Source of the DNA: Sophora flavescens
Taxonomy: Eukaryota; Streptophyta; Magnoliopsida; Fabales; Fabaceae
Assembly (NCBI GenBank): GCA_030762895.1
Contig: JAUPTC010000016.1
Location: forward strand, 434,001 to 498,000
DNA: 64,000 nt
Direction: 5' to 3'
Below, in pieces: positions 32,328 to 43,172 of the stretch. Every line of letters begins with the position of its first letter. The stretch's first letter is position 1. A program made the position numbers and the translations under genes. A model generated the notes under the pieces. The model was not told the DNA's origin and ran no database searches. It saw only the letters and a list, made by a program, of their open reading frames with translations.

Positions 32328-34029
32328 ATGACTGATCCTGAGGATATCCCTCTTTCATGCAGCGGGTCGGAGACCCCGTCTACGGGTAGAAAGGGTAAAC
32401 GTGCCACACGAATGTGGAATTTGACTGCCAACCATGGTTCAAATCAAAGGATAAGAATCGACTTTGATGCTAATCTCAATCCTATTGGGTCAATGGCAGG
32501 GCAATTTATCAGTTTTGTGGGGACCCTTGCTCGAAGCAAGTCTAGTTTACTTATTGAGAGTTGGAAAGATGTACCGTAGGGCGTGAAGGATCAGATATGG
32601 GAGAGTATTCTGGTACCTATACTTTTACGTCATGTGTTTGTATCTACTTTATTTTAATCTTATTAATATCATACAGTAATTCGTTGATTCTTTTGGTGTT
32701 AATGTAGCTCACCTTTGACCTGCCGGATACGACGGATATGAAGAAGCGTTTGATAAAGTATGTTGGTGAGCGTTGGAATGCTTTTAAGGTGGACCCGGGC
32801 AGATATTATGTATTCAAGCCAAGTTGTGAAAAGAACCCACTTGAGGTGTACCCGTTTCTTGACCAGGCGACGTGGGATCGCTTTGTTCAAAGCTGACCCA
32901 GCTTTCAGGTTAACTTATTTGAGTTGTCTCTAAATTTATGTAATTTCATTAATTTTATTAATTTACTTATGTAATTTAATTACCTTCTATTTATAACAGG
33001 AGAAGAGGAAAAAGGGGCAGGAAGCATCTCAGGCAGATCCTACAGCTGATAATCGTCCAGAAGTTGTTGATCCACCTCCATCCCCACGCCATCGTAAATG
33101 GAAAAGGGTTTGACAAAGAAGTACGAGACAATATACATCTGAGAAGGCCCGCCAAGTAGCTGAGAAGATTGTAAGTATAGTTTGAATTGTAATTGTGATT
33201 TTAACAATGTTACCGAATTGTAATGTGACCTAATATTTTATATGTTGTAGGATGCCTTGGACGAGAATGCCACTCAAGGAACCTTTGTTCCTAGAGGACG
33301 CGAGGATATCTTAGCTGCTGCCATCGGTAAACCAAACCACCCGGGCCATGTCAATGGTGTTGGATGGGGCGTTGGCATTTGCCAATACCATGGTTCATCT
33401 TCACACCAACGCCACAGGGATGTTGATGCAGATAGAGAACGGCTAAAATAGGAGATTGCAGATGAACTTAGACAGGAGATGGGCCAGCAGTTTTCCCAGT
33501 AGCTGGCAATAATGGCTGCTATGTCCTAACAAAACACAGGTGTCCAACCCTCTGTCCATGTGAGCACTAAGGGCTCATGTGATCCTCCTCATCAGCCTGA
33601 AAATGATGATGATGATGATGACGACCCTGATAGCTGTGAGCTGTATGTTGATGATCATCATGATCGCCGATTAGTGGCATTGGGGAGGGCACATAACTTA
33701 GGTAATACCATACACCACCGTTTATTACCGGATGATCAGGTGAGGGTCGTGGTTGATATTATTCGAGATGCTGATGCTCGAGTCCCTGTGCCTACTGAGG
33801 AGGTTCAAACAGTGGGCCCGACCCCTGATAACTTCATCCTCTAGCCAAGAAGACTGGTCAGGTTTCTTGTTGTATCTGAGGTATTCAATTAGTTGTGTTT
33901 TTCTATATTTATAGTTGAAATTATTTGTTATTGTTTAAAGATAATGTTTTTTTTTTCAAGGATGTTGGAAATGATATTCTGCCTAAAAGGTTTGATCTAG
34001 GAAGACCAGAGAAGTCTGCTCCTGCCAAG
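32328..34029 (+). pseudogene. Second-ORF protein of CACTA-4 (Transposase_24-like)
   Basis: Starts MTDPEDIPLSCSGSETPS at 32328. Exons by splice signals: 32328-32612, 32708-32908 (RWNAFKVDPGRYYVFKPS), 33000-33170 and 33251 onward (FVPRGREDILAAAIGKPNHP, the counterpart of HPGRVIGVPG in CACTA-2). A run of Asp codons (33605-33630) and an acidic linker follow; the last recognisable piece is DVGNDILPKRFDLGRPEKS (33961-34029). In-frame stops: TAG in the first exon (32578), TGA in the second, TGA near 33111, TAG near 33449 and 33500, TAA near 33529. The ULP1-like end found in CACTA-2 is missing. Confidence 0.7.
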
Positions 34030-34040
34030 GTATTCATTTG

Positions 34041-34700
34041 ACCATTCAATTAATTACGAAGGAAATAACTTAACTGTGATTACTAATGTATATCTTTGTT
34101 GTTCAATGGATCGACAAAGGGGATCCTGGTGATGTTTTTAAACGTCTGGCTATACAGTTTAACTTAAATTAGTTTTTTTTTATAATTTTAAATATTCATT
34201 TTTAGTTTTTACTTTACATATAGTTAAATTATTAGATTAATTTGTTGTATTATTCTGTTTTTTTAAAATAATATAAAAAAAATTAGCCTTGTGACAAAAC
34301 AAAATTAATTTTTAAAATTACTTTTTATTATTAATATTAATAATAAAAATAAATTTTTTATTATTAATATTTTTATTATTTTAACAATTTTATATTTTAT
34401 TATACTTTAAATTATTATTTTATTATATTTTAATCATTTTATATAAATTATTTTTATACTTTAAATCACCTTATCCTATCCTGTTGAGTTCTAATCCAGC
34501 CCTCCCCTCATGATAGAATTTTAACTAGATGGACATGATAGGATAGGTGACAAGATTGACTTATCCTATCCTGTTAGCTCACCAAACAACAATTTCAGAC
34601 ATGATATGATAGCTTATCCTATCATGTCTCTCTTATCCTGACCACCAAACGAGTCCTTAAAATATAATTCGTGAAATTTCCATAACCACTTTGGGCCGAA
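34041..34700. other. AT-rich stretch and inverted TTATCCTATC repeats
   Basis: 34140-34470 is very AT-rich with no coding. 34470-34646 holds direct copies of CTTATCCTATC with inverted copies GACATGATAGGATAGG, ending TATCCTGACCACCAAACGAG. This looks like the end of a MITE-type element, but no partner end or target duplication could be fixed. Confidence 0.45.
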
Positions 34701-35270
34701 GCCCACACTAAGAGGCAGCACTCAAGACCCAGCGGTTCCCAATCTTACTAGCAACAATATCGCTAGCTGAACTTAGAAATCTCTATAGAACTGATTGCTG
34801 CAACTTAATTCCCATCAAATAGCAGAAACGGTTTGGCCAGCTAACAAAGGTAAATTTCAATGCTGTGCCTACTCAACACACCAGTAGCCCCTGTCTCTAT
34901 ATACATGACCTCATGCAATCCACTAGTGAAATGCACCAATCACAGAAGTTATGGCTGGTCTGTTTCCCCCTATTCTTCAACCAATTCCAGGCTCTAATTT
35001 TAATAGTTCAAAGATTTGTGCAGCATCATAAGTTTCTTGATTAAAAATGATACCATTCCTAGACATCCAAATGGACCAAACTGTTGAGAACCACAGTATC
35101 ATACACAACTGTTTAAGCTCTTTCCCCCTAACCATTCCCCTATGTTGTATAAAGTGATCCTTCCTTCCCGCAGGCATAGCAAGCACGAATCCGGCCCAAC
35201 CATAAACTGCATTCCAGATCTGTGATGAGCCACAGCATGTGAAAATTAAATGGTCCATTGTTTCCGAATC
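34700..35270 (-). mobile_element. LINE-A, 3' tail (left of the copia insertion)
   Basis: Minus-strand frame 35270-34977 gives DSETMDHLIFTCCGSSQIWN and ILWFSTVWSIWMSRNGIIFN, the end of a zf-RVT domain and the following tail of an L1-type LINE. It is the continuation of the frame that breaks at 40897: joining CNR there to DSETMD here restores one frame, so both belong to one LINE split by the copia element. The 3' limit and poly-A tail were not found; 34700 is approximate. Confidence 0.75.
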
Positions 35271-36071
35271 TATTGAAAGTGCCTCAAAATAAAGATTAAA
35301 AGTGTAGAATTTGGTCTTCAAATAGCTGGTAATCGATTACGGGAAGGCCGTAATCGATTACGGACCTTCGGCTTGAAATTCTGAAGTTTGAAGCGTGAGA
35401 GAGCTGTGTCGATTACGAAGTCCGTGTCGATTACCAACAGCTCGTAGTCGATTACGACGCGTCGGTTTCTGATATTTAAGTTCGTTACAGCAGCGAACGA
35501 AATAAGATCCGGGGTTTCTTGGGTGCGTTTTTCAGAGCGAAAAAAGAGAGAGAAACCTAGAGAATACTATCATCTTGTATCGCTTTGATTCTATTGTGAA
35601 TTGAGAGAAGAGTCAAGAGAGGATTAGAGAGAGATCAAGGGTTGTGTGAAAATAGAGAGACGAAATGCTTGGGTTCTTTTGTTTGTTCATCTTGAGCATG
35701 GTGGAGTGAAGATCCAAGGGATCTCTATTGTAATCTTGATCAAAGTTCATAGTGGAGGAGGCTCTCTCCCGTGGATGTAGGCCACATTGACTGAACCACG
35801 CTAAACTGTGTGTGTGCTCTCTATCTCGTCTTCCCTTTATCTTTTCTGTTGCTGTAATTGAATTACCTGCTGTGGTAATTCAATTACCACATATTGCTAT
35901 GATTTTATTGTGCTATTTTGCGCTTGGTTCTTGCTGGTTGTTTGCTATAGTATTTCTTCTACATTAGGTGTATTGGGTTTAGGTTACGAAGCTCTATTTC
36001 TTGGTACTGTGTAGTCTTTTGTGTAATGTTTCAGAGATCTTCTTTGGGTTCTTTCATACATTGGACCAACA
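35271..36071 (+). repeat. 5' LTR of the copia element
   Basis: 801 bp, ending GGACCAACA. It contains several copies of TAATCGATTA as part of palindromes (CCGTAATCGATTACGG at about 35349-35364), and a GA-rich segment near 35570. A TG start is mutated to TA. Confidence 0.88.
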
Positions 36072-36072
36072 A

Positions 36073-36092
36073 GTGGCGCTATCTGTGGGGAT
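36073..36092 (+). other. Putative primer-binding site
   Basis: GTGGCGCTATCTGTGGGG follows the 5' LTR by one to two bases, where a tRNA primer site is expected. It is not the initiator-Met type site; the matching tRNA was not identified. Confidence 0.4.
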
Positions 36093-36124
36093 TGAAAGAA
36101 GAAGAAAGATCAAAAGTCTGAACA

Positions 36125-39100
36125 ATGGGAAACACAAAGTATGACAAAGAGAAATTCTCCGGAAGTAACGACTTCGGGTTTTGGAGGATTAAGATGGAGG
36201 CAATCTTGATACAACTTGGATGCGTAGAAGCTCTCAAGGGAGAGGCAAGGATGACAGACACTCTATCACAAAGGGAGTAGACCGACATGATAGAAAAGGC
36301 AAGAAGTGTAATTATTCTATGTCTTGGTGATAAGTCATTGAGAGAGGTTGCAAGGGAAAAGACAACGGCGTCTATGTGGGCAAGGTTAGAAACATTGTAC
36401 ATGACAAAGTCACTAGCGAATAGGCTATGCTTGAAGCAACTTCTATATTCCTACAAGATGACGGAATCGAAGTCCATTGTGGAGCAACTCGCGGAATTCA
36501 ATAAAACTCTTGATGACCTAGAGAACATTGAGGTGAAGCTCGATGATGAGGACAAGGCATTGCTCCTACTTAATTCTTTACCTAAATCCTTTGAGCACTT
36601 CAAGGATGCTATTTTGTATGGCAATGATCAAACCATTTCCTTGGATGATATTCAAACTTCAATCCGGATAAAGGAGCTCCAAAGGCAACAAGAGTTGAAA
36701 GCGGAGAATAATGGTGTGAGCTTGAACGTCTCAAGGGGGAGGAACGAGAAGAAGGGGTCAAAGAGCAAGAGGTCTAGATCAAAATCAAAGAGTCATTCAA
36801 AGTCAAAACTCAAGTGTTTCAATTATGGTAAAACGGGTCACTTCAAGAAAGATTGTCCTAAAAAGAGGGGCAAGGAATCAAGGAACTCCGCTGAGGTTGC
36901 AGTTGCTTCGGATGGCTATGAGAGTGCCGGGGTGTTGGTGGCATCAAGTTCAGAAACACAAAGGAGTTGGGTTATGGATTCCGTATGTTCATACCATATG
37001 TGCCCAAGGAAGGACTACTTCGAGACACTAGACTTCAAAGAAGGTGGAGTGGTGCTTCTAGGATATAATAAAGCATACAAGGTACAAGGTATGAGAACTA
37101 TTCAGCTCAAAACTTCTAAAAATCGTGAAATCCTTTTAAAGGATGCGAGGTATGTTCCTGAACTTAAGAGAAATATTCTATCTATTAGCATGTTTGATGA
37201 TTTAGGTTATTCCACTAAAATTGAACATGGTATGATAAAGATTTCTAGTGGTGCTTTAATAATAGCTAAGGGAACAAATAAAAATGGATTGTATATTCTT
37301 AATGGTTCCACTGTTATTGCACAAGCATCAGTAGCTAGCAAAACACCACATGATAAAACCAAGTTATGACACTTAAGGCTAGGTCATGTAAGTGAAAAAG
37401 GATTGATAGAATTGTCTAAACAAAACTTGTTAAATGGTGATAAATTGGAGAAACTAGAATTTTGTGATCATTGCATATTAGGTAAGTAACATAGAGTTTC
37501 CTATGGAACCGGTATGCATGTTTCTAGTAGACCTTTTCAGTATGTGCACTCGGATCTTTGGGGTCCATCAAGGGTGATGACTCATGGAGGGGGATCCTAT
37601 TTTCTTACCATGATTGATGACTTTTTTAGAAGAGTGTGGATTTACATTTTGAAAAATAAATCTGAAACCTTTCAAAAATTCAAGGAATGACACACTCTTA
37701 TAGAAAATCAACTAGGCTCGAAATTGAAAGTTTTAAGGACTGACAATGGCCTGGAGTATGTTTCAGAGCAGTTTAATGAGTTTTGCAGGAAACAGGGAAT
37801 TAAAAGGCATAGGACTGTGGCACGAACTCCTCAACAAAATGGTCTAGCAGAAAGGATGAACATGACTATTCTGGAGCGTGTTAGGTGTATGCCAATAGGT
37901 GCTGGACTACCTAAGAGTTTCTGGGGTGAAGCTGCAGATACTGCAGTGTACTTGATAAACAAATGTTCGTCTTCAGCCTTAGACTTCAAGACACCTACGG
38001 AAGTATGGAGTGGTAAACCTATGGATTACTATAATCTTAGGGTATTTGGTTCTTTGGCATTTGCTCACATCAAGGAGGACAAGTTTGATGCATGGGCGGT
38101 AAAATACATCTTCATTGGGTATCCAAATGGTGTGAAGGGCTACAGGTTGTGGAAGTTGGAATCAGGAGGATCAAGGTGCTTTGTAAGAAAGGATGTCACA
38201 TTTGATGAGACCAGAATGGGTATGATGTGCACTGGCTTGGAGCAAAGCAATTCAGATGAAATAGACCAGAAATATCAGTTTGAAGTGGAGTTTCCCACCT
38301 CTAACATCAGAGAGGAAAGTCCACCACCAGCAACAGAACAAATAGATCAACAACCACCAGTAGTATCAAACTATCAGTTGACTAGAGACCGAGTTAGGAG
38401 GAATGTTGTACCTCCTAAGAGTTTTGGGTATGCTGACCTCGTTTGCTATGCTCTTAATGCGGCTAAAGAGAAACAAGATCCAGAACCGAGAAGTTTCAGA
38501 GAGGCTATGGAAAGCAAGGATAGTCAGAATTGGTTACAAGCGGTGCAAGCAGAAATGTGATCCTTGGATAAAAATAAAACCTGGACACTTGTGGACTTAC
38601 CCAAGAATCAAAGGGTAGTTGGATGCAAGTGGATCTTCAAGAAAAAGGATGGCATTCCAGACATTGAGGAGGCAAGGTTCAAGGCAAGACTGGTAGCAAA
38701 GGGTTTTACCCAGGTTGAAGGGATTGACTACAATGAGATCTTTTCACCTATGGTAAAACATTGTTCTATAAGGATATTGATGTCTATTGTGAATCAGTAT
38801 GACTTGGCGTTAGAACAGTTGGATGTCAAGACAACATTTCTACATGGAGATCTAGAGGAAACTATCTACATGCAACAACTGGAAGGGTATGCAGAAGATA
38901 AGAACAAGGTATGTCTCTTGATAAAATCACTCTATGGGCTAAAACAAAGCCCTAGACAATGGTACAAAAAATTTGATGATGTTCTCTTGAGAGTGGGATT
39001 TTTGAGGAGTAGTTATGATAGCTGTGTGTACATACTAAGGAGAGAGGAGGAGTGTGTTCTTTTCCTACTCCTATATGTGGATGGCATTCTTATAGCCAGC

Positions 39101-40019
39101 TCTAGCAAGGAAGAGATAAGCAAGCTTAAGGACCAATTGAATTCTGAATTTGAGATGAAGGATCTTGGTAATGCAAAGAGGACACTTGGCATGAACATAG
39201 TCAGAAACAGAAAGAAAGGGGAATTATTACTATCTCAGCAAGGTTACTTGAAGAAAGTTGTAGAAAGGTATAGGATGCATCAGTCTAAACCGGTTTCTAC
39301 ACCTTTGGGTAATCACACAAAGATCTATATTACTCAAGCTCCTAGCAACGACACGGCAAGAAGAAGAATGGATTCTACACCTTTGGGATGGTATGTAGCA
39401 GATCGAACTTGGCACACGTTGTTAGCATTGTTAGCAGGTTTATGGCGGATCCGGGGGAAGTTCATTGGGAGGCTTTGAAGTGGGTTCTAAGGTATTTGAA
39501 TGGTTCTCTAAATTCTGGACTTATGTACAAGAAAGCAGCTCAAGAGAAGATGCTATTGTGGGTTATGTTGATGCGGATTATGCCGGGAATGTTGATACAA
39601 AGAAGTCTCTTTCAGGGTATGTGTTCACTTTGTTTGGTACTGCAATTAGTTGGAAGTCTACTTTACAACCCGTGGTTACGTTGTCAACTACACAAGCAGA
39701 GTATATAGCTCTTGTGGATGGAGTAAAGGAAGCTCTATGGTTAAAAGGGATGATTGGTGAATTCAGAATTATGCAAAAGAGTGTAATTGTTCATTGTGAT
39801 AGACAAAGTGCTATTCACTTAGCTAATCATCAAGTTTATCATGAGAGAACGAAGCATATCGATGTAAGGCTTCATTTCATTAGAGATGTGGTTGAATCAA
39901 AGGAAATTCATATTGAGAAGGTAGCTTCGGAAGACAATCCAGCGGATGCATTCACAAAGTCACAACCAAGAGCAAAGTTCAAGCTTTGCTTGGACTTGAT
40001 AAACTTCATTGAAGCATAA
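36125..40019 (+). pseudogene. Copia gag-pol polyprotein, inactivated
   Basis: Starts MGNTKYDKEKFSGSNDFGFW. Parts: gag to about 36780; zinc knuckle CFNYGKTGHFKKDC (36815-36860), in which the second Cys is Tyr; protease WVMDSVCSYHM (36970), where the usual D-S/T-G is DSV; integrase with LRLGH and CDHC (37370-37475), HSDLWGP, DNGLEY and QQNGLAER; the GYADLVCYALN linker; RT with the SPMVKHCSIR region, SLYGLKQSPRQWYKKF and LLYVDGILIA, where YVDD has become YVDG; RNase H with VDADYAGNVDTKKSLSGY and HCDRQSAIHLANH, ending INFIEA. In-frame stops lie at about 36278, 37367, 37487, 37687 and 38558, and frameshifts at about 39370-39390 and 39540. Both core catalytic motifs are lost, so it could only move in trans. 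Confidence 0.92.
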
Positions 40020-40087
40020 TTCCATAAGTGGGAGAGCCATCACTACAAGGCTACTCAATCCTCTAATTTGGAGTCAAGGTGGAGTAT

Positions 40088-40896
40088 TGTTGAAAGTGCC
40101 TCAAAATCAAGATTAAAACTGCAGAATTTGGTGTTCAAACAGCTGGTAATCGATTACGGGAAGGCCGTAATCGATTACGGACCTTCGGCCTGAAATTCTG
40201 AAGTTTCATAACTGTGGACAGACAGCTGGTAATCGATTACCAGAATTCCGTACTCAATTACCAATAACTCGTAATCGATTACAACGCGTCAGTTTCTGAT
40301 ATTTAAGTTCATTACAACAACAAACGAAATAAGATCTGGGGTTTCTTGGGTACGTTTTTCAAAGTGAAAAAGAGAGAAAAACCTAGAGAATACTATCATC
40401 TTGTATTTCTTTGATTCTATTGTGAATTAAGAGAAGAATCAAGAGAGGATTAGAGAGAGATCAAGGGTTGTGAGAAAATAGAGAGACGAAAGGCTTGGGT
40501 TCTTTTGTTTGTTCATCTTGAGCATGGTGAAGTGAAGATCCAAGGGATCTCTATTGTAATCCTGATCAAAGTTCATAGTGGAGGAGGCTCTCTCCCGTGG
40601 ATGTAGACCACATTGACTGAACCACGCTAAACTTTGTGTGTGCTCTCTATCTCTTCTTCCCTTTCTCTTTTCTGTTGTTGTAATTGATTACCTGCTGTGG
40701 TAATTCAATTACCACATATTGCTGTGCTTTTATTATGCTATTTTGAGCTTGGTTCTTACTGGTTGTTTGCTATAGTATTTCTTCTACATTAGGCGTATTG
40801 GGTTTAGGTTGCGAAACTCTATTTCTTGGTACTGTGTAGTCTTTTGTTTATTGTTTCAGGGATCTTCTTTGGGTTCTTTCATACATTGGACCAACA
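40088..40896 (+). repeat. 3' LTR of the copia element
   Basis: 809 bp, TGTTGAAAG to CCAACA, preceded by a purine-rich AAGGTGGAG tract. It has more copies of GTAATCGATTAC than the 5' LTR, including two in the block 40225-40285 where the 5' LTR is diverged. Confidence 0.9.
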
Positions 40897-42062
40897 TAAT
40901 ACCTGTTGCAAAGAACAAACTTGGCCTCCTCAAAGTCAAGAATCACTTTCCTTTTCCATATATTGTATCTTGATGGAGCTCTATCTTTAATAACTTGCCA
41001 ACCAAAAGCTGCTATCTTGGTAGGGATTAGAGGACTCCAAAAATTGCTAAAGAAATCATCTACAAAATGTGTAAGTGGGTTGGCTAAACTGTGCGAGTGC
41101 TTTATAAGAACCATGTAAGCCTCCTTACAATCATAATCCCCTGTTTTGTCAAACCTGCAACATCATTTATCTTCCAGACCTGTTTTTAATTCTGTATTTT
41201 CCAGAATGACCAGAAGTTCATGTACCAATGTTTCCTCATAAGCAAAAAGGTTCCTTCCCCACTGGAGGTTCCAGATCCAAGTATTTTCCATCCAACTTCA
41301 TGCCTCTGCTACCTTCACATTTTGATTCTCAGAAACTGAAAACAGCATTGGAAACTGAATTCTCAAAGGTGCATTGCCAACCCAATTCTCATTCCAGAAG
41401 CTAGAATTACTTCCATCGCCCACCTTTCTGAACATAGCACTATTGAACCATCCTGTAGGTACCTCATTCCCTCCTAGGATGCCACAAATATCTCGCCACC
41501 ACAATGAGGATGAGTTATTTGAGTTGCTGCCTGACCGATCCCTGAATTCCAATTTTCAAATCCATATCTAAATTGAAGAACTTCTACCCACAAGTTGTTA
41601 TGCTCTGTTGCCAACCTCCATAACCACTTCCCTAACAGTGACATATTATAGAGATGTAGATATCTAACACCCAATCCACTGCTATTTTTTGGTTTTCAAA
41701 CCTCACTCCATTTTACCCAAGCTATCTTCTATCTTTCCGACCCCCAAAAAAAAAAAACGTTGTATTGACACTAGATCTTTCACAACTACCTTTGGTGCCT
41801 TCATGAATGATAAGAAGTAGATGGGAAGATTAGAAAGTACTAAGTTGATAAGGATAATTCTGTCGCCAAGGGAGAGACTCTTTCATTTCCACAACGACAA
41901 TCTCCTCTTGAGCTTCTCTACCGTCGGTTTCCATGTTGCAACACGTCTAGGATTAGTACCAATCGGGATTCCCAAGTAATTGAATGGTAACTGTCAGATC
42001 TTGCAGTTTAAAAACCCAGCAACTATCTCCAAGAATTGCTCCACAACATTCACCCCAATAAT
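40897..42062 (-). mobile_element. LINE-A, middle part between copia and CACTA-1
   Basis: Minus-strand remnants of RT thumb and zf-RVT: IGVNVVEQFLEIVAGFLNCK and FNYLGIPIGTNPRR directly after the CACTA-1 border, YNMSLLGKWLWRLATEHNN (41674-41474), FRKVGDGSNSSFWNENWVG (41552-41298), and KIAAFGWQVIKDRAPSRYN ending FVLCNR at the copia border. Several stops and frameshifts. It joins 48829 on one side and 35270 on the other. Confidence 0.85.
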
Positions 42063-42082
42063 CACTAAAAAAAAAGGTCATT

Positions 42083-42535
42083 TAGCGACCGAAAACAACG
42101 ACCGAATTTTTAGGTTGCTATTTGTGACCGAAATAGCGACCGATTGTAGGATCTACATGAAACACTGGTTAGAGTTGATTCTGCGACCGCAATAGCGACC
42201 GAAATAGAGCGTAGCAGAGATATCGGTCGCTAATTCGGTCGCTAAACAAAGGAGAGTAAAAGCCAGAAGTTTATGAATTGTTAGCGACGGTCAAAATGTG
42301 TTTATATTAGCGACCGATTTATATATCCGTCGCTAAATTTATGAATTCACACTTTAAACTGTATTTATATTTGCGACCGATATTAATTCAGTCGCCAAAA
42401 GGCGCTTTAAAAAAATAAAATTGCACGTGTTAGCGACCGAAAAGTTAAATCGGTAGCTAAAATTACAAATTCAAATTAAAACTAACGAAATTAGCGACCT
42501 ATATAGCGACCGAATAATTCGGTCGCTAAAACTGA
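42083..42535 (+). repeat. CACTA-1 5' subterminal repeat array
   Basis: About a dozen copies of TAGCGACCGA or its inverse TCGGTCGCTA, spaced irregularly. Same motif as the 3' end arrays at 1660-2036 and 48436-48810. Confidence 0.88.
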
Positions 42536-42894
42536 AACCCCTAAATCGCGAGCCTTTCCCCTTTCTTCCCCATTTCTCTCATTCCTTCTCTTTTCTTCTC
42601 TCTCCCTTGCACGCTCTGCTCCTCCCTGCCACCACGCGCGGTTCTGTGCTCCGGTCACCGCCAGGCCACGCACCTTCGGCGAGTGATTCCACCTTCCCTC
42701 TCTTTCTCTCTCTCTCTCTGATGTCTCTCTGTCTCTGTCTCTGTAGCGCACCTGAGCCACCTCCCTTGAGCCACCACTGTCCGCAGCTCCGGTGACACCA
42801 CCACCACCAAGGGTAAGCTACCTTGTCTTCTCTCCTCTTCCCTCTCTCTCTCTCTCTTTCTGATGTCTCTCTGTCTCTGTCTCTGTCTCTTTCT
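42536..42894 (+). other. CACTA-1 leader, CT-rich, with a duplicated block
   Basis: GC-richer leader with CT runs. The phrase TCTGATGTCTCTCTGTCTC occurs at about 42717 and again at about 42859, so roughly 140 bp were partly duplicated. No supported coding; the ORFs here are low-complexity frames. Confidence 0.5.
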
Positions 42895-43165
42895 TTTGGA
42901 CAACTTCTATATAACTTCTAGGCTCATCTTGTTGAGCAATGGCAGCCACATAAGCTTTGTGTTTATTAGGGAAACTGTCATAGTCTATATATTTGGAAAT
43001 GGGATATTCTATGTCAGTTTTGGATGCTTCCTGTAATGACATAAGGGTAGGATTGTTGGTAGTGCTATAACAGTAATAGTCCTTTAAATATGAAGGAGGC
43101 TGCCTTGTCCTAATTTCATTTCTTGTGGGTTGTTGGGTGGCCATTTGAGGCTCCCCTGGTTCAGG
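42895..43165 (-). mobile_element. Copia pol fragment inside CACTA-1
   Basis: The minus-strand frame reads TRQPPSYLKDYYCYS, YPISKYIDYDSFPNKHKAY and AQQDEPRSYIEVVQ. This is the integrase-to-RT linker of a Ty1/copia polyprotein, different from the copia element at 35-41 kb. It ends abruptly at the CT-rich leader (about 42894) and next to the LINE tail (43173). No LTR is present, so it arrived as a fragment. Confidence 0.75.
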
Positions 43166-43172
43166 ACCTCTG

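Larger units (their letters stand above)
28473..34040 (+). mobile_element. CACTA-4, 3'-truncated relative of CACTA-2
   Basis: Plus-strand CACTA element with the same subterminal motif as CACTA-2 (AACTGACGTTAAAAG) at 28473-28740 and the same gene order: TNP2 (29008-32172), then the second gene (32328 onward). The expected CACTA terminus at the 5' side is not clear (TACTAGCT at about 28447 is at most a decayed end). No subterminal array or protease exons occur on the 3' side; recognisable coding stops near 34029. It lies head-to-head with CACTA-2 but is a diverged copy, not a simple inverted duplicate. Confidence 0.75.
35271..40896 (+). mobile_element. Ty1/copia LTR retrotransposon (Tork-like), inactive
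   Basis: Complete element with two LTRs (35271-36071 and 40088-40896) and gag-pol in the order gag, protease, integrase, RT, RNase H. It is inserted in antisense LINE-A. The flanking bases GAATC and TAATA are a degenerate 5-bp duplication. Using one copy restores the LINE frame. The two LTRs differ at many positions and by a replaced block near 35393-35440, so the insertion is old. The 5' LTR starts TA instead of TG. Confidence 0.92.

Noticed and set aside
42491..42903. ORFs coding Arg/Glu-rich or Ser/Leu-rich proteins
   Set aside because: They are translations of CT/GA dinucleotide runs in the CACTA-1 leader.
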